DNA from: Epiperipatus broadwayi
Taxonomy: Eukaryota > Onychophora > Udeonychophora > Euonychophora > Peripatidae
Length of the DNA: 64,000 nucleotides
Direction: 5' to 3'
NCBI GenBank assembly: GCA_028023455.1
Contig: JAQFVV010012530.1
Location: 122,001-186,000 of the forward strand
This document shows positions 11,080 to 23,357 of the stretch, in pieces (position 1 is the first letter of the stretch; each line of letters begins with the position of its first letter). The notes under the pieces were generated by a model that was given only the letters and a program-made list of their open reading frames with translations, was not told the origin of the DNA and searched no databases. The position numbers and the translations under genes were made by a program.

Positions 11080-11485
11080 ACCTCAACTTCTAAATGTACC
11101 ATTCTATTTAAACAGCTATCAAGATATTTGAATTAATTTACATTCTCAAGTTAATAATCATTTAAGTTAGAAATTGCAAAAAAATGTTTATTTTATCCCT
11201 GGTTGCAAGTTTTTTTGAATATTAATTAATTCATAAAAGTCTTTATATGTTGCATTAAAAATATTAAGTACATTCTATAAATCATCTTTTGAATTGTCAA
11301 AAATAATACAGAATCTAAGAAGATAAAGTTCTTGCTTTTGCTTTTACTAAACTAAGATAAAATTTTCACCATCAAATCTGCATCACTTCATGCTTGATTT
11401 ATTAAGCAGTTCTAATAATTCTGAATTTGGTGTAATTTTTTAAATTTTATTTAGTTTTTCTCAATTTAGATTGGCTTATAAATGT
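11080..11485 (-). pseudogene. LINE reverse-transcriptase fragment, antisense
   Basis: Read on the minus strand from 11485 down, broken frames resemble the RT thumb region of the same LINE family as the neighbouring plus-strand piece. There is a DGENF patch followed by a KQKQE-rich linker (about 11330-11390), a DNSKDDL-x-NVLNIF segment (about 11260-11300) and an NLRM-x-IN segment near 11130, each with a counterpart at 30640-30930. The catalytic motif is degraded. Its 3' direction points toward the plus-strand 3' fragment at 10410-11030, giving a tail-to-tail arrangement. Confidence 0.5.
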
Positions 11486-14400
11486 AAGTCTCATAAAAAC
11501 AATCATACCAACAACAACAAGAATTTTTAATCCACTTGACAAAAGTTGAAGATTCTTGATATTGATAAGTGTTTCCTGCTTTCATGTGATTTATACCTAT
11601 AAACCTATACACATTTGCAATAATATATACTGTACACATTCCAATTTAGACTGTGACTAAATTGCAATAGTGTGTGCATAAAATAAAAAATCATTATCAC
11701 ATTTTCATTTATAGGAGTGGGAAGCTGAAGGACATCTGATTTCAAACCCTACATGACCAAGCACCCAAAAGCCTCAGAAGGAGAGTGGGAGAGATGTTTG
11801 TTTCTTTCTCTATTTAACTTTGTTAGTAAAAGGGATAGTGTATACTTTGAAGGGGGTTTAATAGTAGTATTTAAAAGTTAGAATTTTAAAGCACATATAA
11901 GTAATTGTCTGTAGACACAAACTCTATAAATTATTTTTCTAAGTTTGCTTATTAGCCTTCTTTAAAGTTAATTTATATTTAATAGATTATAATGTGCTTC
12001 CTTTAATCATACTTTGATTCTAATATTTGTCTTACTGATTTATTTTAGAAATTTTAATACTGATATTGCAAATCTATAGCATTCAGATCACTTAGATTGT
12101 GTTTGCGAAGCAGGCTTTATATACTTGAATATATATGTGTGTACCTGTATTTACAGACATAAAACTTTAAAAAAAACATTTACAGATATATTTAAAAAAA
12201 GGGAGAGTTTTATTTAAATAGTTTTATAGTTTATGTATAAAACAGTTTTGTTATTTAAAATCAATTTGTTTTATTTTGTCTGAAAGAGTTAAAGGTTTCA
12301 CCTAATGTTCAGGCTAATGTCAAGGGTTAATGAGAGAGATAAGATGTGGGCCATGTGAAGGAATAAGATCAAAGGCTCATTAATCAGTCATTGTAATTAC
12401 CAAGAAATTTAGATCATTTTCAGGACCAGACTCAATGATAAATTTAGAAAAAAAAAGTAAATTCATAGAAAAGATTTAATACAGACCACTAATGGAATGC
12501 AGTTTATAACTGACCATGTGTTTCAGTGAACAAAAATATGTCTGATATCATCAGACAGAGCACATATATAGTCTGATAATAAAAAAGAAAAGGGGGAGAA
12601 TAAACTTGATTGCTTTTCAGAAACCACACATTTTTAAAGGTTTCTACATCAATATGTTGGAGTAAAAAATATTTTGTTGGTATTCCAGTGGCTTACTGGG
12701 GAACTTATGCACATCAGAAGAGTTTAAATCTAAAGTATTTAGAACATCTTATAACTGATTTCCAAATATGAAAGAAGAAACTTATTGTATCATCTGTGCT
12801 GCTACAAAGTAAAATGTTGAAATTTATGAAACCATGCTATTACTGAATTTGAATTAAAGCATAAAGCAAAAAAAAAAAGCTAAAATATATGAAAATCAGA
12901 AATATGCATCTGTCTGTCAAAAGTAATTATACCCAGAAGAAATGAATAAACCATTCCCATGCTAAAATGGTCCCTATAGAAGCAATTTATTTCATCATCA
13001 TTGCAGTAAAAAGAATTGCAAACCCAAGGCCAAAAATAGAACTATTCCAGTAAACCACTGCAATTGTTAAATCTATACATGTTATATATTGGTGTGTGGC
13101 TGATTTCAAATTCTAAACCTTCAACAAGCTGACTTTAGAAAGAGGTTCCTTCGACTCTTTGTAACTGTCTGTACATTGCGCGTAAAAAAGAACTGGTAAT
13201 ATCAATTTTAATTATATTTTTATCAGTGACTATTAACAAATATTTTAATAAATCCATGTATCTCTCTTCTTTAAATCCTAAAACAAGACTGAATTATTAG
13301 AGATTTTCAATAATAATATATATTGCTCTATTAATGTGTTATGTATTTTTAGATTATTACATGTAACCATTTATATAATGTGTTTATTGTGTATTGATTC
13401 AAATATTATGAAATATGTTGGTTTATATTGTATGTCAAAAGGGTTTAATAGTTTATTCATAATGGGAATTGAAACATATATACACACACCTAGTAATATA
13501 ATTATGCTCATATGTATATTTGTTGAGCATGAATGTTAAAAATTGGCAGAAATTTTAACATTAGGAAAAATAGATTTTAAGATAATTAATTACTTAGATT
13601 GGTAAGAAGTCAGATAGGTAATCTGAAGCTGATTTCTCTAAATGTTCTTATCTCTATGATCTAACTAAACTTTCTCTACTCATTTCCCAATTAATATTAT
13701 GTTTAAATTTATAAATATAGAATGTATGTTATATGCAATAGGCAGGTGTGTGCATGCATTTAGTGTTTATTTTTAAAATTGAAATGTTTTCTGGGATATA
13801 AGATTTTTATTTATCCATTAGAGAAATAAGTGTACACACATTGCGCTATATGATATGAACATTCAGTTTATTTTTCATTAAGGGAATGGGGGGGGGGGGC
13901 TTGGATATTATTGTTATTGTTCTAAATGTAAACAATTTATCATTATTAATTTTGTGAATTTTCTATCTATATTATTAATGATTGATCAGTAATAAATGTT
14001 AATTTGTTTTTATTAAAAGAAGCATATATATTTCTTAAGAGTTAATCATAGTCGTGTGAGATTAGTTATGGTCATCATCATCATTGGTGGGTCTCAAGTG
14101 TTAAAATATATTTTAAGTAATTATAAACGGGTAATAGATATGATTTGTTGTTGTGAGTTAATTGTAAAGCTGTGCCTGGAAACATCATCATCCTCATTGT
14201 CATATTATTATTAATGAATAGACCAAATAAATGTGTTTAATGGCCTTATATGAATAATGGTTCTTACTGTGTTTTATTGTGAGCCATCATAAGAGATAAT
14301 GACTACCATTTAAGATCAACAAATGTCACTCAAGGTTTAGTGAATTGCCACTGATAAACCTATAGTGTTTTATATGAGCTAGTAAGACTTATGAGAATGT

Positions 14401-14879
14401 TAAATATGCATTTATGATGTAAAATCTTATATAATAATTTGTCTGATAATTTATTTGCACAACTAAATAATGATAAGGATGTTTTGCCCTTAATATTAGT
14501 GCAAACGTGATATGGTTATAAAGTGTAAAATCCTACACACTGTTATAGTGTACTAACTGAGGTTCAAACTCAATAGTGTATAAGTATATATATAATGTAA
14601 TTTTATTTAGGTTTAGATAGTCTAGTGGTGCCCAGATAAACCATATACACATAAGTAAAAACTTATAAAAATTGAATAAAAGAAATACTAGCGATTATAA
14701 TGCTCATTTCCCCCCAAGCTTCATTTTATATTTATCGACATTTTCCCCCAAGTTTATTTATTTCTATATTTTATTTAGTTACAATACATACAAATGTACA
14801 CACATCACACATTGTAATAAAGTTTAATATTATTCCTGAATTTTGGTACTCTATGTTGTAGGGCTAAATGTTGTGATTA
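11486..14879. other. AT-rich gap, mostly featureless, with one possible non-coding element
   Basis: No coding frame longer than chance. A G-tract lies near 13889. At 12285-12420 the base composition is more mixed and several transcription-factor-like words cluster (see the separate entry). A pyrimidine-AG at about 11702-11714 followed by purine-rich sequence could be a splice acceptor of a terminal exon, but the frames close within 13 codons. Confidence 0.4.
12285..12420. promoter_or_regulatory. Possible non-coding regulatory element
   Basis: Within otherwise AT-rich DNA this stretch has AGATAAG (GATA-type), GATCAAAGG (TCF/LEF-type), CATTAATCAG and TGTAATTACC (homeodomain-type) within about 70 bases near 12335-12402. 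Such words are common by chance in AT-rich sequence, so only cross-species conservation or chromatin data would support this. Confidence 0.2.
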
Positions 14880-15720
14880 TAAGAGACTATCCTATTGCTT
14901 TTGTTTGATCTGACCAAAGTGTTTGACTTAGTTAACTAGAATTTGTAAGAATGTTTGAAAAATGATTGATTATTCATAGAAAGTTTAAATATATATATAA
15001 TTGCTGTATGATAATATGAGAGAAAGTTTCACAATTTTTGGTGGGAAATCTGGTCCATTTGAAATGAGAGCTGGTGTTAAATGAGGACGTGATGTAACTC
15101 CAATTTTTTTCTATTCTTACGACAGTCATTTTTGGAATAGAGAGTAGGATGAGGTTCATAAAATGGGTGTAAAGTTGTAACATAGATTTGTTGTCAGAGT
15201 TTTTAATTTAAACTAATTAAAATCTAAATCACAATCTTCTATTTGGACTCTCAGATTTATGGCATAATTATTATAATTGAGCTATGTGTGTCAATTTAAA
15301 GGCTGATCTGCAGAGAATTTTCTTTTGGTAAACTTCAGAAATTTCAAGTATGATGCCAGAATGTCTTAGCTATTTGAGAAGTAATAGGTTTAATTGTTTT
15401 GATGGCTTTTAGGGGGAAAAATTGAATATGAAAGTTCAGCAAATAGAATGTTTTGTTATAGTGATGAAATTATTTAACGGTCTTGGCACACTTTATTGCA
15501 CTGGTTGAGTGTAGTCTTTACAACTAAAGCCTATAGGTGTCTCTGCTCTGACATTTTTAGTGCACAAACTTTTTATAAATTTTAAGCAATATGTAATTAA
15601 ATTGTTTTATAAGAGACTGCTATTCTTTCAAACTTATTGTATGGAAGTGAGACTTGGGTTCAACAATTAGAGTACTGAACTTTTCTTGGTGGTCATAAAT
15701 AAAGCAGTTAAGGGGCAAAT
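14880..15720 (+). pseudogene. Decayed LINE reverse transcriptase (Jockey/CR1-like)
   Basis: Plus-strand frames, broken by many stops, contain RT stations in order. FDLTKVFDLVN at about 14908-14940 is motif A with one Asp kept. A MRAGVK segment near 15065-15085 precedes motif B ('tGVkQGcvlaP'). LLYGSETWVQQ near 15632-15665 is the region after the RT ('LLYgcETWt.y'). The parallel blocks at 30360-30560 and 31490-31550 show it is the same LINE family as the copy at 28950-31970. The YADD region is not recognisable and the copy is dead. Confidence 0.65.
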
Positions 15721-17033
15721 AAAAAATAACTTATTAATTATATATGTTTTGTGTGTATATTGTAATAAGTATATAAGTTGCAAAATTAAAGGTTTTCATC
15801 AGATCTAATTTTTAATTGGCTAATCCAAAATTAAGATCCTTACCTGTGTAATATAAAGATGCTAGAAAATTTCAATTAAACATGTTCCATAAAATTTTAA
15901 AAATATAGTACTACAAGATCATATGACCAATTTATATATTCTTTAGTTTCATTGATATGACATTGATTTTTTAAACACACTTAAAACATCCATTCCACCA
16001 CACATTTTTGAAGCATATGAATAAGTGCATTTGAATAAGATAAGTAATCCCTAAAATGCATTTCATGCTAAACCATCACTCTTCAGTTGACCTAAGTCAA
16101 TTTTTCATAGTGTATCTTCATATTTGTTCAAAATTTATCAACATCAAATTATTATATTTATAATTGTCAAACTTTCTGTGAAGATTGTGATCTGGGCTAG
16201 CTTAAGAGTGGTCGTTCAGCACAAAATTCATATTGGAGCTTGTCTTTTTTATATGTCTTTATTTATATATTTCAATATTGTCTGGATAAAGTAGATATTT
16301 TAAGTATATCTATAAGAAGACATTAGCCTTAGAAGAAATAAAATTGCTTAAACTATTCTTTGTATCAATGGTTAATTATAAAGTAAATGTATTAATCTTT
16401 AATTGGATTTGGCTGAGAATGGTTTGATAATCTCTAGTCTAATAAATAATTTGTAATAATGATTAATATATTTATCTGAAATGGATGATGTCAAAGCTGT
16501 GAATGCAGAAATATTGGCACTTATAAATCAAATTGTAATGATATGTATAAGAGATTTAATGTTTATATCTGGACTAGGATTATAATCTCTAGTCTGATAA
16601 ATGATTAGCAATAATTATTAATATATTGATCTGAAATGCAGAAAGTTTGCTATTTCTAAATCAAATTGTCACAATGTAATATTTAAATATAAAATTGCAA
16701 ATTTTTATTGGATTAGATAGTAAAGTGGTTTGATGAGTAGCAAACTTTTTGCCCTGTTTGGTTTGTTTAACTATTCTATTGCCCAACTTTTTGGAGCTCA
16801 AGATCTTTGGATCACAGTTCTAGTTGACACTTTGGCCACTTATATTTCTTATGAATTTCTGAACAATAAAACATTCGATTATTTAACAGATTTTCTCAAG
16901 AAAATATTTTAATGAGATCTCAGATGTGATTTTTTGGAAGTGACATATTCTTTTCATTTTATAAAATTGATCTCAAAGGACACTCTGAAAAGATGCAATG
17001 TCGATTACCTTCATTACCGGAGAACACTGTGAG
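15721..17033. repeat. AT-rich gap with dispersed repeat pieces
   Basis: At 16050-16190 there is a piece with ATGCATTTCATGCTAAACC that recurs at about 27700 and 37290. At 16420-16510 and 16578-16660 a direct repeat of about 80 bp (AATCTCTAGTCTAATAAAT... and AATCTCTAGTCTGATAAAT...) occurs with a period near 158. A related stretch is at 33610-33650 and 37470-37500. No intact gene is seen; the 60-codon frame at 16730-16912 shows no recognisable motif. Confidence 0.5.
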
Positions 17034-17375
17034 GTTTGGCACAGTTGGTAGAGCATCCAACTTAGGAATCAAGAGATCCCAGAATCAATTATGGTGCTTT
17101 CAGGTATGCCACACAAACTTCTTATGAACTCCCAAGCAATAGCACTATATGGCATTGGTGGAGTTGGTAGAACATCCAACTTGGGATCGAGATGACTCAG
17201 GATCAATTCTGGTGCTCGAACTTCTTATGAACTCCTAAGCAGTAGAGTCATATGCCATTGGTGAAATTTGTAGAGCATCTGACTTGGGATCAAAAGGTTC
17301 TAAGATCAATTCTGGTACTTTCAGATTTGGTACTTGAATTTCTTATGAACTCCTGGGCAATAAAGTCATATGTCT
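17034..17375 (+). mobile_element. Tandem trimer of a tRNA-derived SINE (SINE-B)
   Basis: Three head-to-tail units start at about 17034, 17147 and 17252. Each has a tRNA-like head (GTTGGTAGAGCATCCAACTT, with A-box character), a B-box-like GATCAATTCTGG and the shared 3' part GAACTTCTTATGAACTCC followed by AGCAATAG...TCATATG. The first unit carries a short extra segment and the third a longer one. Reverse-strand relatives of the 3' part are at 24168-24265 and 36795-36900. The array ends in a T-run rather than an A-tail. Confidence 0.7.
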
Positions 17376-18474
17376 TTTTTTTTGTTACCAGAAAAGAAGT
17401 GATAACTGAATACAATAAAGAGTAACAATTAGATGGTGTCTAAGTCCTTTACAAATAAGTTGCTGAATAAGTTAAAAGTTAAGATACAAAATGTTTATTA
17501 ATTACAGCAAAGGAGCGGCATGCATTTGGATTTTCATTGATGGTCTACAATCATTTGAAAATTCCTTTTTAATATTTGTTTTTTATTCATCCATTTCTCC
17601 GGGTTTTTTCTTCTTCAATTATTGGCTACGCTGTTAATGAACCAATGTAATTATTTGTTAATTAACTTTTTATAGACTTTACTATTTAATATAAAAATTA
17701 TAGAATGACATCACAGTAAGGACATTCATAAGAAATTCAAGCGCCGGAAATGATAACAGGATGCGATCTTTAGATTTTTTCGTCTGAGTCTGCCTTTCAA
17801 TCAGACCACGCATTGCACATGTTTCTATAATCGATCTATATTATTTTTATTTAAATAAAATATATACAGTATACTTAAAAGTGACTGTAACTATACAATT
17901 CAATTATAAATGCTATTTATACGCATTCATTTGATAACATCGTCGTGGATAAATATGGTAAAGATTATTACTAATAATAAGTAGATTCATTAACTGTAAA
18001 TATTAAGGATTATATTATAATTTGTGGTCCCATAACAAAATGTAGTTGCAAATTTGCGTTCAATGTTTAAAATCACTCTATACATATTCAACAATACTAA
18101 TTCCTACTATATATAGCACTATAAATTACTATTATTGTAAACATAAATTCCCATTATCTGACACCTTCCTTTTATCTTTATTAGAGTTATAAATAAAGTG
18201 GAATTATAAATAGTCAGAGATATTCAAAATACGATATAACTTTTTCAAAATTAAATAATTCATTTACTTCCAAAAACATTATTTGTGTTATAAACATGTA
18301 TTCACACACACATGTATATAACTTTCTAAGTAACTTCTATAAAGTTTATATTCATTTTACCTTTGATATTTTTCTTTACATAAATAAATCATACATACAA
18401 AAAAACTATTCGGCAAATATTAATTTTTGCCTTCTTAAATGTGTTGGAACTATTTTACAATTACATGCGATGCG
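17376..18474. other. AT-rich gap, nothing recognised
   Basis: A short GC-richer patch at about 17735-17825 (AAGCGCCGGAAATG and following bases) stands out from the AT-rich surroundings, but I see no frame or known element in it. Confidence 0.4.
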
Positions 18475-19290
18475 ATGCACTGTGACTCCTCCTTATATAC
18501 GGAGTCAGGAATCTCTCAGCTATTATGCCCAGAGAAACCTTTTAGCCACTTTACCTTCCCTTTTCATTCCCCACCCTAAGTTTTTCCCATATTCTTCTCT
18601 ATCGTGCTCCATCCCATTTCTACAATGTAATCTTGGTCAACTTCATGCCCTTTATATCTAAACCCCTTATCTTTTCCCAAACCCAGCATAAAAACCAATA
18701 ACTCACTTTCTATATAATCACTTTGTTTATATTTATTCTTCCACAACCATATTATTTGTACTCTTTCTAATTTCAGGCATTTACATTCAATTAACAGATG
18801 CCTAATATTTTCTATGCCTTCCGTACACAACTTGCAGACTAAATCACTTACATTTTTCCATTTATGTGTATATTTCCTTGTTGCTAAAGATCCTGTTCAA
18901 GCCTTAAACAGTAAACTATTTTTCTTGCTATTATCATAAATTAACTCACACCCAATATTCTGTTTATTTCTATATATATATATTTAAACTCTTTTTACTC
19001 TCCATACTAGTTCCCCATCTCTCCAACTCCCTATTCATTATTAATGCATCTATTCTTCTATCCCATTCTTTACCACTATCATATTCAACAATTCTCCTAA
19101 GACAATCATCCCACCTTTTGTATAAGTATGCTGACACAAATTCTTTATTTAAATCTTCTGCATATCGCATTACTTTTCTCACCCATCTTGTTGCCTGTTC
19201 TTTATTCATAACCCAGTTAAATACTATTTTGGCTATTTCATTATTATCCATAAACTGCAATCTACTGAACATTTTCATTTTGTTTTTCTC
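18475..19290 (-). pseudogene. LINE ORF2 C-terminal fragment with zinc region (LINE-M, copy A)
   Basis: Reading down from 19290, a frame at 19278-18970 encodes an FMDNNEIAKIVFNW segment and an AYLYKRWDDCLRRIVEY segment. After a broken stretch, a second frame (18830-18576) opens with the cysteine region C-x2-C-TEGIENIRHLLIEC (C-C-H-C), which is the zf-RVT type region found after LINE reverse transcriptases. The two frames belong to one ancestral ORF2 split by stops between 18830 and 18970. Nearly the same blocks occur at 26030-27245 and 36120-36500, all on the minus strand. The 3' end runs into GATGCGATGC-like pentamers near 18466-18480. Confidence 0.7.
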
Positions 19291-19991
19291 AACAATCTAA
19301 CATTGCATACATAGTGACATCTATCTCTTATAAACAAAAATATACATAATCTACTATAACAATAATACAATATGTATAATAGAAACCATATTATGTACAT
19401 ATAAACAATATTTTTAATTATCAAGATGAATAATTTTCAACTGAAAATTTATCAAATTAAATAATATATAACTTTCAAGAACTTTTTTATTATTATTATT
19501 ATTTGTTTTCTTCTTGCTGAAGTTAAGACAGTAAACAGCATAATTACTTTATGATCCCCCTTTCCACCCGTGCATATTCTTAAGAATGTTATGATATATT
19601 AGGAAATATAACATAAAATTAATATATTAAATAAAGAAACTTAAGATTATATATATAAAAAGAAAACTTTATTTTCTCTCAAATATATCAAGAATAAGAA
19701 AAATCAATTTAAGTCTGAAATCGATTAACAAGTTTTTTTAATGCTATATTTGTCTTTTATAAAGTTTATACATGAAATTCTGTATACAAATATTTAGGTA
19801 AGTAACTTATAATTTGGAATCTAAAGCTTTTTTAAATGTCCAAGTGATTTGAGAATACTCATATGAATTGTCGCTCAATCCACAGTATTTATTGTTGCCA
19901 ATTTTTTTTTTTTTGTTGTGCAGTGTATTATATATTTAATAAACATTATAGTCAGGTAAATTTTTCTAAGTCAGCTAATTCTCATAATTAG
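19291..19991. other. AT-rich gap, nothing recognised
   Basis: No coding frame or repeat family recognised. Short ATT and homopolymer runs are present. Confidence 0.4.
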
Positions 19992-20081
19992 TTTGAGGAT
20001 GATTCACAATAGACAAGCATGGAAGACATCAGACACCACTTTGGATGAGGCAGACAATCCAAAAAAAGAGAGATACTATGG
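19992..20081 (+). CDS. Candidate internal exon of an unknown host gene
   Basis: A 90-bp stretch is bounded by a plausible acceptor (CTCATAATTAG at 19981-19991) and a donor (GG|GTATTT at 20081-20082). One frame, starting with one leftover base and ending with two (phase 2 to phase 2), is open and reads RMIHNRQAWKTSDTTLDEAD, followed by a short NPKKERYYG stretch. It is hydrophilic, uses varied codons and does not resemble any repeat in this window. The frame stays open past the donor into a hydrophobic, AT-driven stretch to 20241 that looks like intron read-through. I do not recognise the protein. The coding call is inference from splice context and composition. Confidence 0.35.
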
Positions 20082-20519
20082 GTATTTATTTATGATTTTT
20101 ATATATACATCAGTTAATTTAGTTAGCATAACATTTTGCTGGTGTTTCATAATACTTCTTTTTACAAGTTATCTCTGTTATGGAGAGAAGTCAAGAAAAA
20201 AAAAACAATCTAACAACCTCCGAGAGCTGGTAGTAGGGTAAATAATAATATTAAAATCAATTTTGGCCTTTATATAACTTCATAATAATTATGTGTTTCT
20301 CACTTTGTATAAAATACCATATACCAACTAGTATTAAGCATAATTAACTTAATTACACTGCTTTTTAAACAATTGTTAGCATAGTTATTTAATTCATAAA
20401 ATTAAGAAACTTTTCTTAGACAGCTGTAAGTTATAAATATGACACACTCTGATAAGAAAACCTATAATTGCATGAAAATTATGAAGCACTTTCAAAGGTA
20501 TTAAATATTCTCATAGTCA

Positions 20520-21140
20520 TCTGTCATCATTTCTTTACAAAAAGTCCATCTATGCACGTTCGGAACTGCTCAAAAAAGCCAACATTGAGCAATATCTTAA
20601 AAAACTAACCAGCACAGGCTTCAAATATAATGACCTCTCACAAAGAGTCAAACAATTTTATAACAAGATGAAATTAAACCCACCCAAAGATGACAGATCT
20701 TGAATACTACTTCCATATATCCCACGAATAGCCAAAAACATCAATAAAGCTTTTTCACAACACATCAAGTAAGCTAGCATACTCCTCTCACAATTAACAG
20801 ATTAATAAATCATTCTAAGGATGGACTCTATGTACAACAAACTTCACACTCACTGTATATAAATTGACACACCCCTAAGCAGGGTATCACATGCATGAGT
20901 CTTTACTCAAATTTTTCAACACAGACATCTTTACAGATGAACCATAGATAATCCAGAGGATGTATCGATCTTCCTCAAGCATCAAAACACCACAGGTCAT
21001 ACATCTGAGCTCATATCTGCCAATGTAGCAAGCATCATAATGACTCTAAGCAGAAGATCAATGAAGCATGGCATGTAGCTAACAATCCTAATGCTGTAAA
21101 TTGGAAGGAATCCTGCTTTCCCCTTTCTCAGAAATGGATA
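20520..21140 (+). pseudogene. Penelope-like element fragment (post-RT region and GIY-YIG end)
   Basis: Broken plus-strand frames contain an RSELLKKANIEQYLKKL helix and a basic KQFYNKMKLNPPKDDRS stretch. Next comes LPYIPRIAKNINKAF (about 20712-20755), which fits the 'lPyv.g.s.ki.ri' strand between RT and GIY-YIG in Penelope-like elements. Further on, a TTGHTSEL segment (about 20987-21015) and NNPNAVNWKESCFPLS (about 21085-21130) resemble the end of that endonuclease, where 'tGH', an 'EA-i' helix and an 'N..' tail occur. Stops show it is inactive. The RT catalytic part is missing. Confidence 0.55.
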
Positions 21141-22489
21141 ATCTGATTTCCATACATTTAGAATGATCTATTGCCTATATATTCACATACCCATACAATT
21201 ATGCATACTCCAGGGCTATGATTATGAGGATATTTAACAACCTCGAAAGCGCTTAGCATCAATAATAATTTTATGTAATTGTAGCTTTTCTTAAGAGAGC
21301 ATGTCAGTGCATATGTTTATAATTCAAATTTATTTAATTTAAAAAATCTGGACTTGAATTTAACTACTTATAATCTTTTAATCTCTTAATTTAGGCTTTG
21401 ATCTTGAACTTAAAATAATTACTTGCTTTTTAAAAATAACATACAAAAATTATTTAATTAAAGCTGATTTTGAATCTTTCATAATGAACCTAATTATATA
21501 TATCTCTGTTTAACAAAAACAAACACACGCTGAAAAAGAAAACGGACTTAATTGAAAAAAAAAATCTATTTAGAATTTTTAAAATTTAGAATTGAACTTA
21601 AATAATCTATTTAGAATTTTTAAAATTTAGAATTGAACTTAAATATTTTTTATTATGTAAACCACATTAAAATTTTTATCTTACACACGCACACATACAA
21701 ACTTGCACATGTGCAAATAATTTAACGTGTTTGTGTGTGCAAATGTGTATTAAAATAATAATTTGAGTTTTAAATTACCATTTTGAAGTTTAACTAAAGC
21801 TGACCAAAAAAAAAAAAACAACCATGCTATCGATTTTCCGCTTTTTGACTGTTTTACTGCCCCTACTCTTTCTCTGTTTCTAACTTTGGTACCTACATAT
21901 TACTGCCAATGAAGTCTTCTGATGACTTTATGATTATATAAAGACCAAGAGTAAACTAAATAAAAATGTTGCTAAAAGACTTTGTTAGAAATAAACAACT
22001 GAAATCTTAATTAAGCCAAATGAATCTCAAGAGATTGTAAAAGATGTAGAAAAAAAACAACATGTGAGATGGTTGGAGAATTATGGAGAAAAAAGGCTAT
22101 GGATGGTAGAATTTGGACCAAATTTTGAGGAGACCAATTTTCAGTAGATTGATAATGATTGGAAATGTTATTATAGTTGCTGTTACCTATAAATATATTA
22201 AATTAATCACTACTGTGTTTGTGTTTTTAATAAAATGACCAATGATTTTTGGCAATGAGGCAGTGAACATGTAGATTTTGAATGATTCTTGCAATAAGGG
22301 TTCAGTTTGTTTTTGAAATACGATAGTTGCAATCTTTAATGTGTACATAAACATATTAAACCATAGATAAAGGTGGGTATCCACATTTATTGTTAAAATG
22401 AGGTTGCCTTGACAACAGATTGAGATTGTTGATCATCATTGATATCGGTCTTGTTTAAATGATGACAGCTTTCATGTATATATATCATT
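21141..22489. repeat. AT-rich gap with a 42-bp tandem duplication
   Basis: At 21565-21648 the sequence AATCTATTTAGAATTTTTAA and its continuation appear twice head to tail with a period of about 42. The remainder is unrecognised, including a CACACACGC-type patch near 21685. A frame at 22384-22187 (minus) lacks motifs. Confidence 0.5.
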
Positions 22490-22745
22490 TTCAAACATTA
22501 TTGATCCACTGCAGGATGAAGATCCCTCCATGTTCAATCCATCTTCTCCAATCACTAAGCTTCTCTTTTCCACATCTCCCAAGCACACCTTTTTATTTCA
22601 TTCATCCATTTTTTTTAGGTATTTAACTATCTTTTGGAATCCAATTTAAGATTTCAACTAACCATATATTATCAATTCTTCTAGCGATATATTCACTCTA
22701 ACTCCACTTCAGTCTCTTAATTCTTTCAATGATGTCAGTGGATTG
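22490..22745 (-). pseudogene. RTE-type LINE C-terminal fragment
   Basis: On the minus strand a broken frame reads an IERIKRLKWS segment, then ARRIDNIW, EILNWIPKDS and SDWRRWIEHGG, ending near the phrase encoded by CATCCTGCAGTGGA. These are the stations of the RTE C-terminus ('lkW.WaGH.aR..D.rW', 'W.P..gkR..GrP', 'W...g'). Comparable blocks are seen on the plus strand at 38720-38960. An AT dinucleotide run begins 25 bases upstream in element orientation. The copy is strongly 5' truncated. Confidence 0.65.
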
Positions 22746-22767
22746 TCTAAGTGTTGACTGATTTTAA

Positions 22768-22769
<2 letters not shown>

Positions 22770-22835
<66 letters not shown>
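22770..22835. repeat. (TA)n microsatellite
   Basis: About 33 uninterrupted TA dinucleotides. Shorter TA runs are at 23335-23357 and 53800-53821. Confidence 0.95.
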
Positions 22836-22838
<3 letters not shown>

Positions 22839-23048
22839 TAATAATATTATGATTCAATGTCTGCATTTTTAAAGCAATATACGTAATTATATAACTGAAT
22901 ATTTGTAAATACAGTAATTAAATAATTAAAATTTTTTATCCACTTAGGAGTGCTTTTGATTATCCCAGTAATTTGTGTCAAGCTTTAGTTGACACAGATT
23001 AATCAAAACAAGTTATAAAATTTTGTAACTTGCCTTTAAGCTTGCATT

Positions 23049-23336
23049 TTATGATCACTAGATGGCACTTACCAATCATCTCCAAACAAGCTTTGTTTAC
23101 ATAAGTGCTGAAAGAGATAGAATTCAAAATCTCTATCGTCACCCACCTCCAGACCAGTTCATTTCGAGCATATTGGCTCACATCAGTGAAGGGCTGGGAG
23201 ATGTGAACAATAAGCTTGAAATGAGCTGGTCTGGAGGTGGGTGACAATGATAGAGATTTTGAATTTTATCTCTTTCAGCACTTATGTAAACAAAGCTTGT
23301 TTTGAGCTGATTGGTAAACTTCATCTAGTAATCATA
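23049..23336. mobile_element. Foldback MITE with ~140-bp arms
   Basis: The left arm, starting ATGATCACTAGATGGCAC (23051), and the right arm, ending ...CATCTAGTAATCAT (23336), are reverse complements at roughly 90 percent by eye. They meet at a short centre near 23187-23200. The arms include AACAAGCTTTGTTTACATAA and ACCCACCTCCAGACCAG. No coding capacity. A TA repeat starts right at its right edge. The left arm's end holds a CTCF-like word. Confidence 0.85.
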
Positions 23337-23357
23337 TATATATATATATATATATAT

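Noticed and set aside
11702-11760. Terminal coding exon after a polypyrimidine-AG
   Set aside because: All three frames close within 13 codons and no upstream exon can be paired with it.
16730-16912. 60-codon plus-strand frame ending FLKKIF
   Set aside because: No recognisable domain, no splice or promoter context, and a length expected by chance in open AT-rich DNA.
18296-18661. 121-codon plus-strand frame
   Set aside because: Largely the opposite strand of LINE-M copy A, with no motif of its own.
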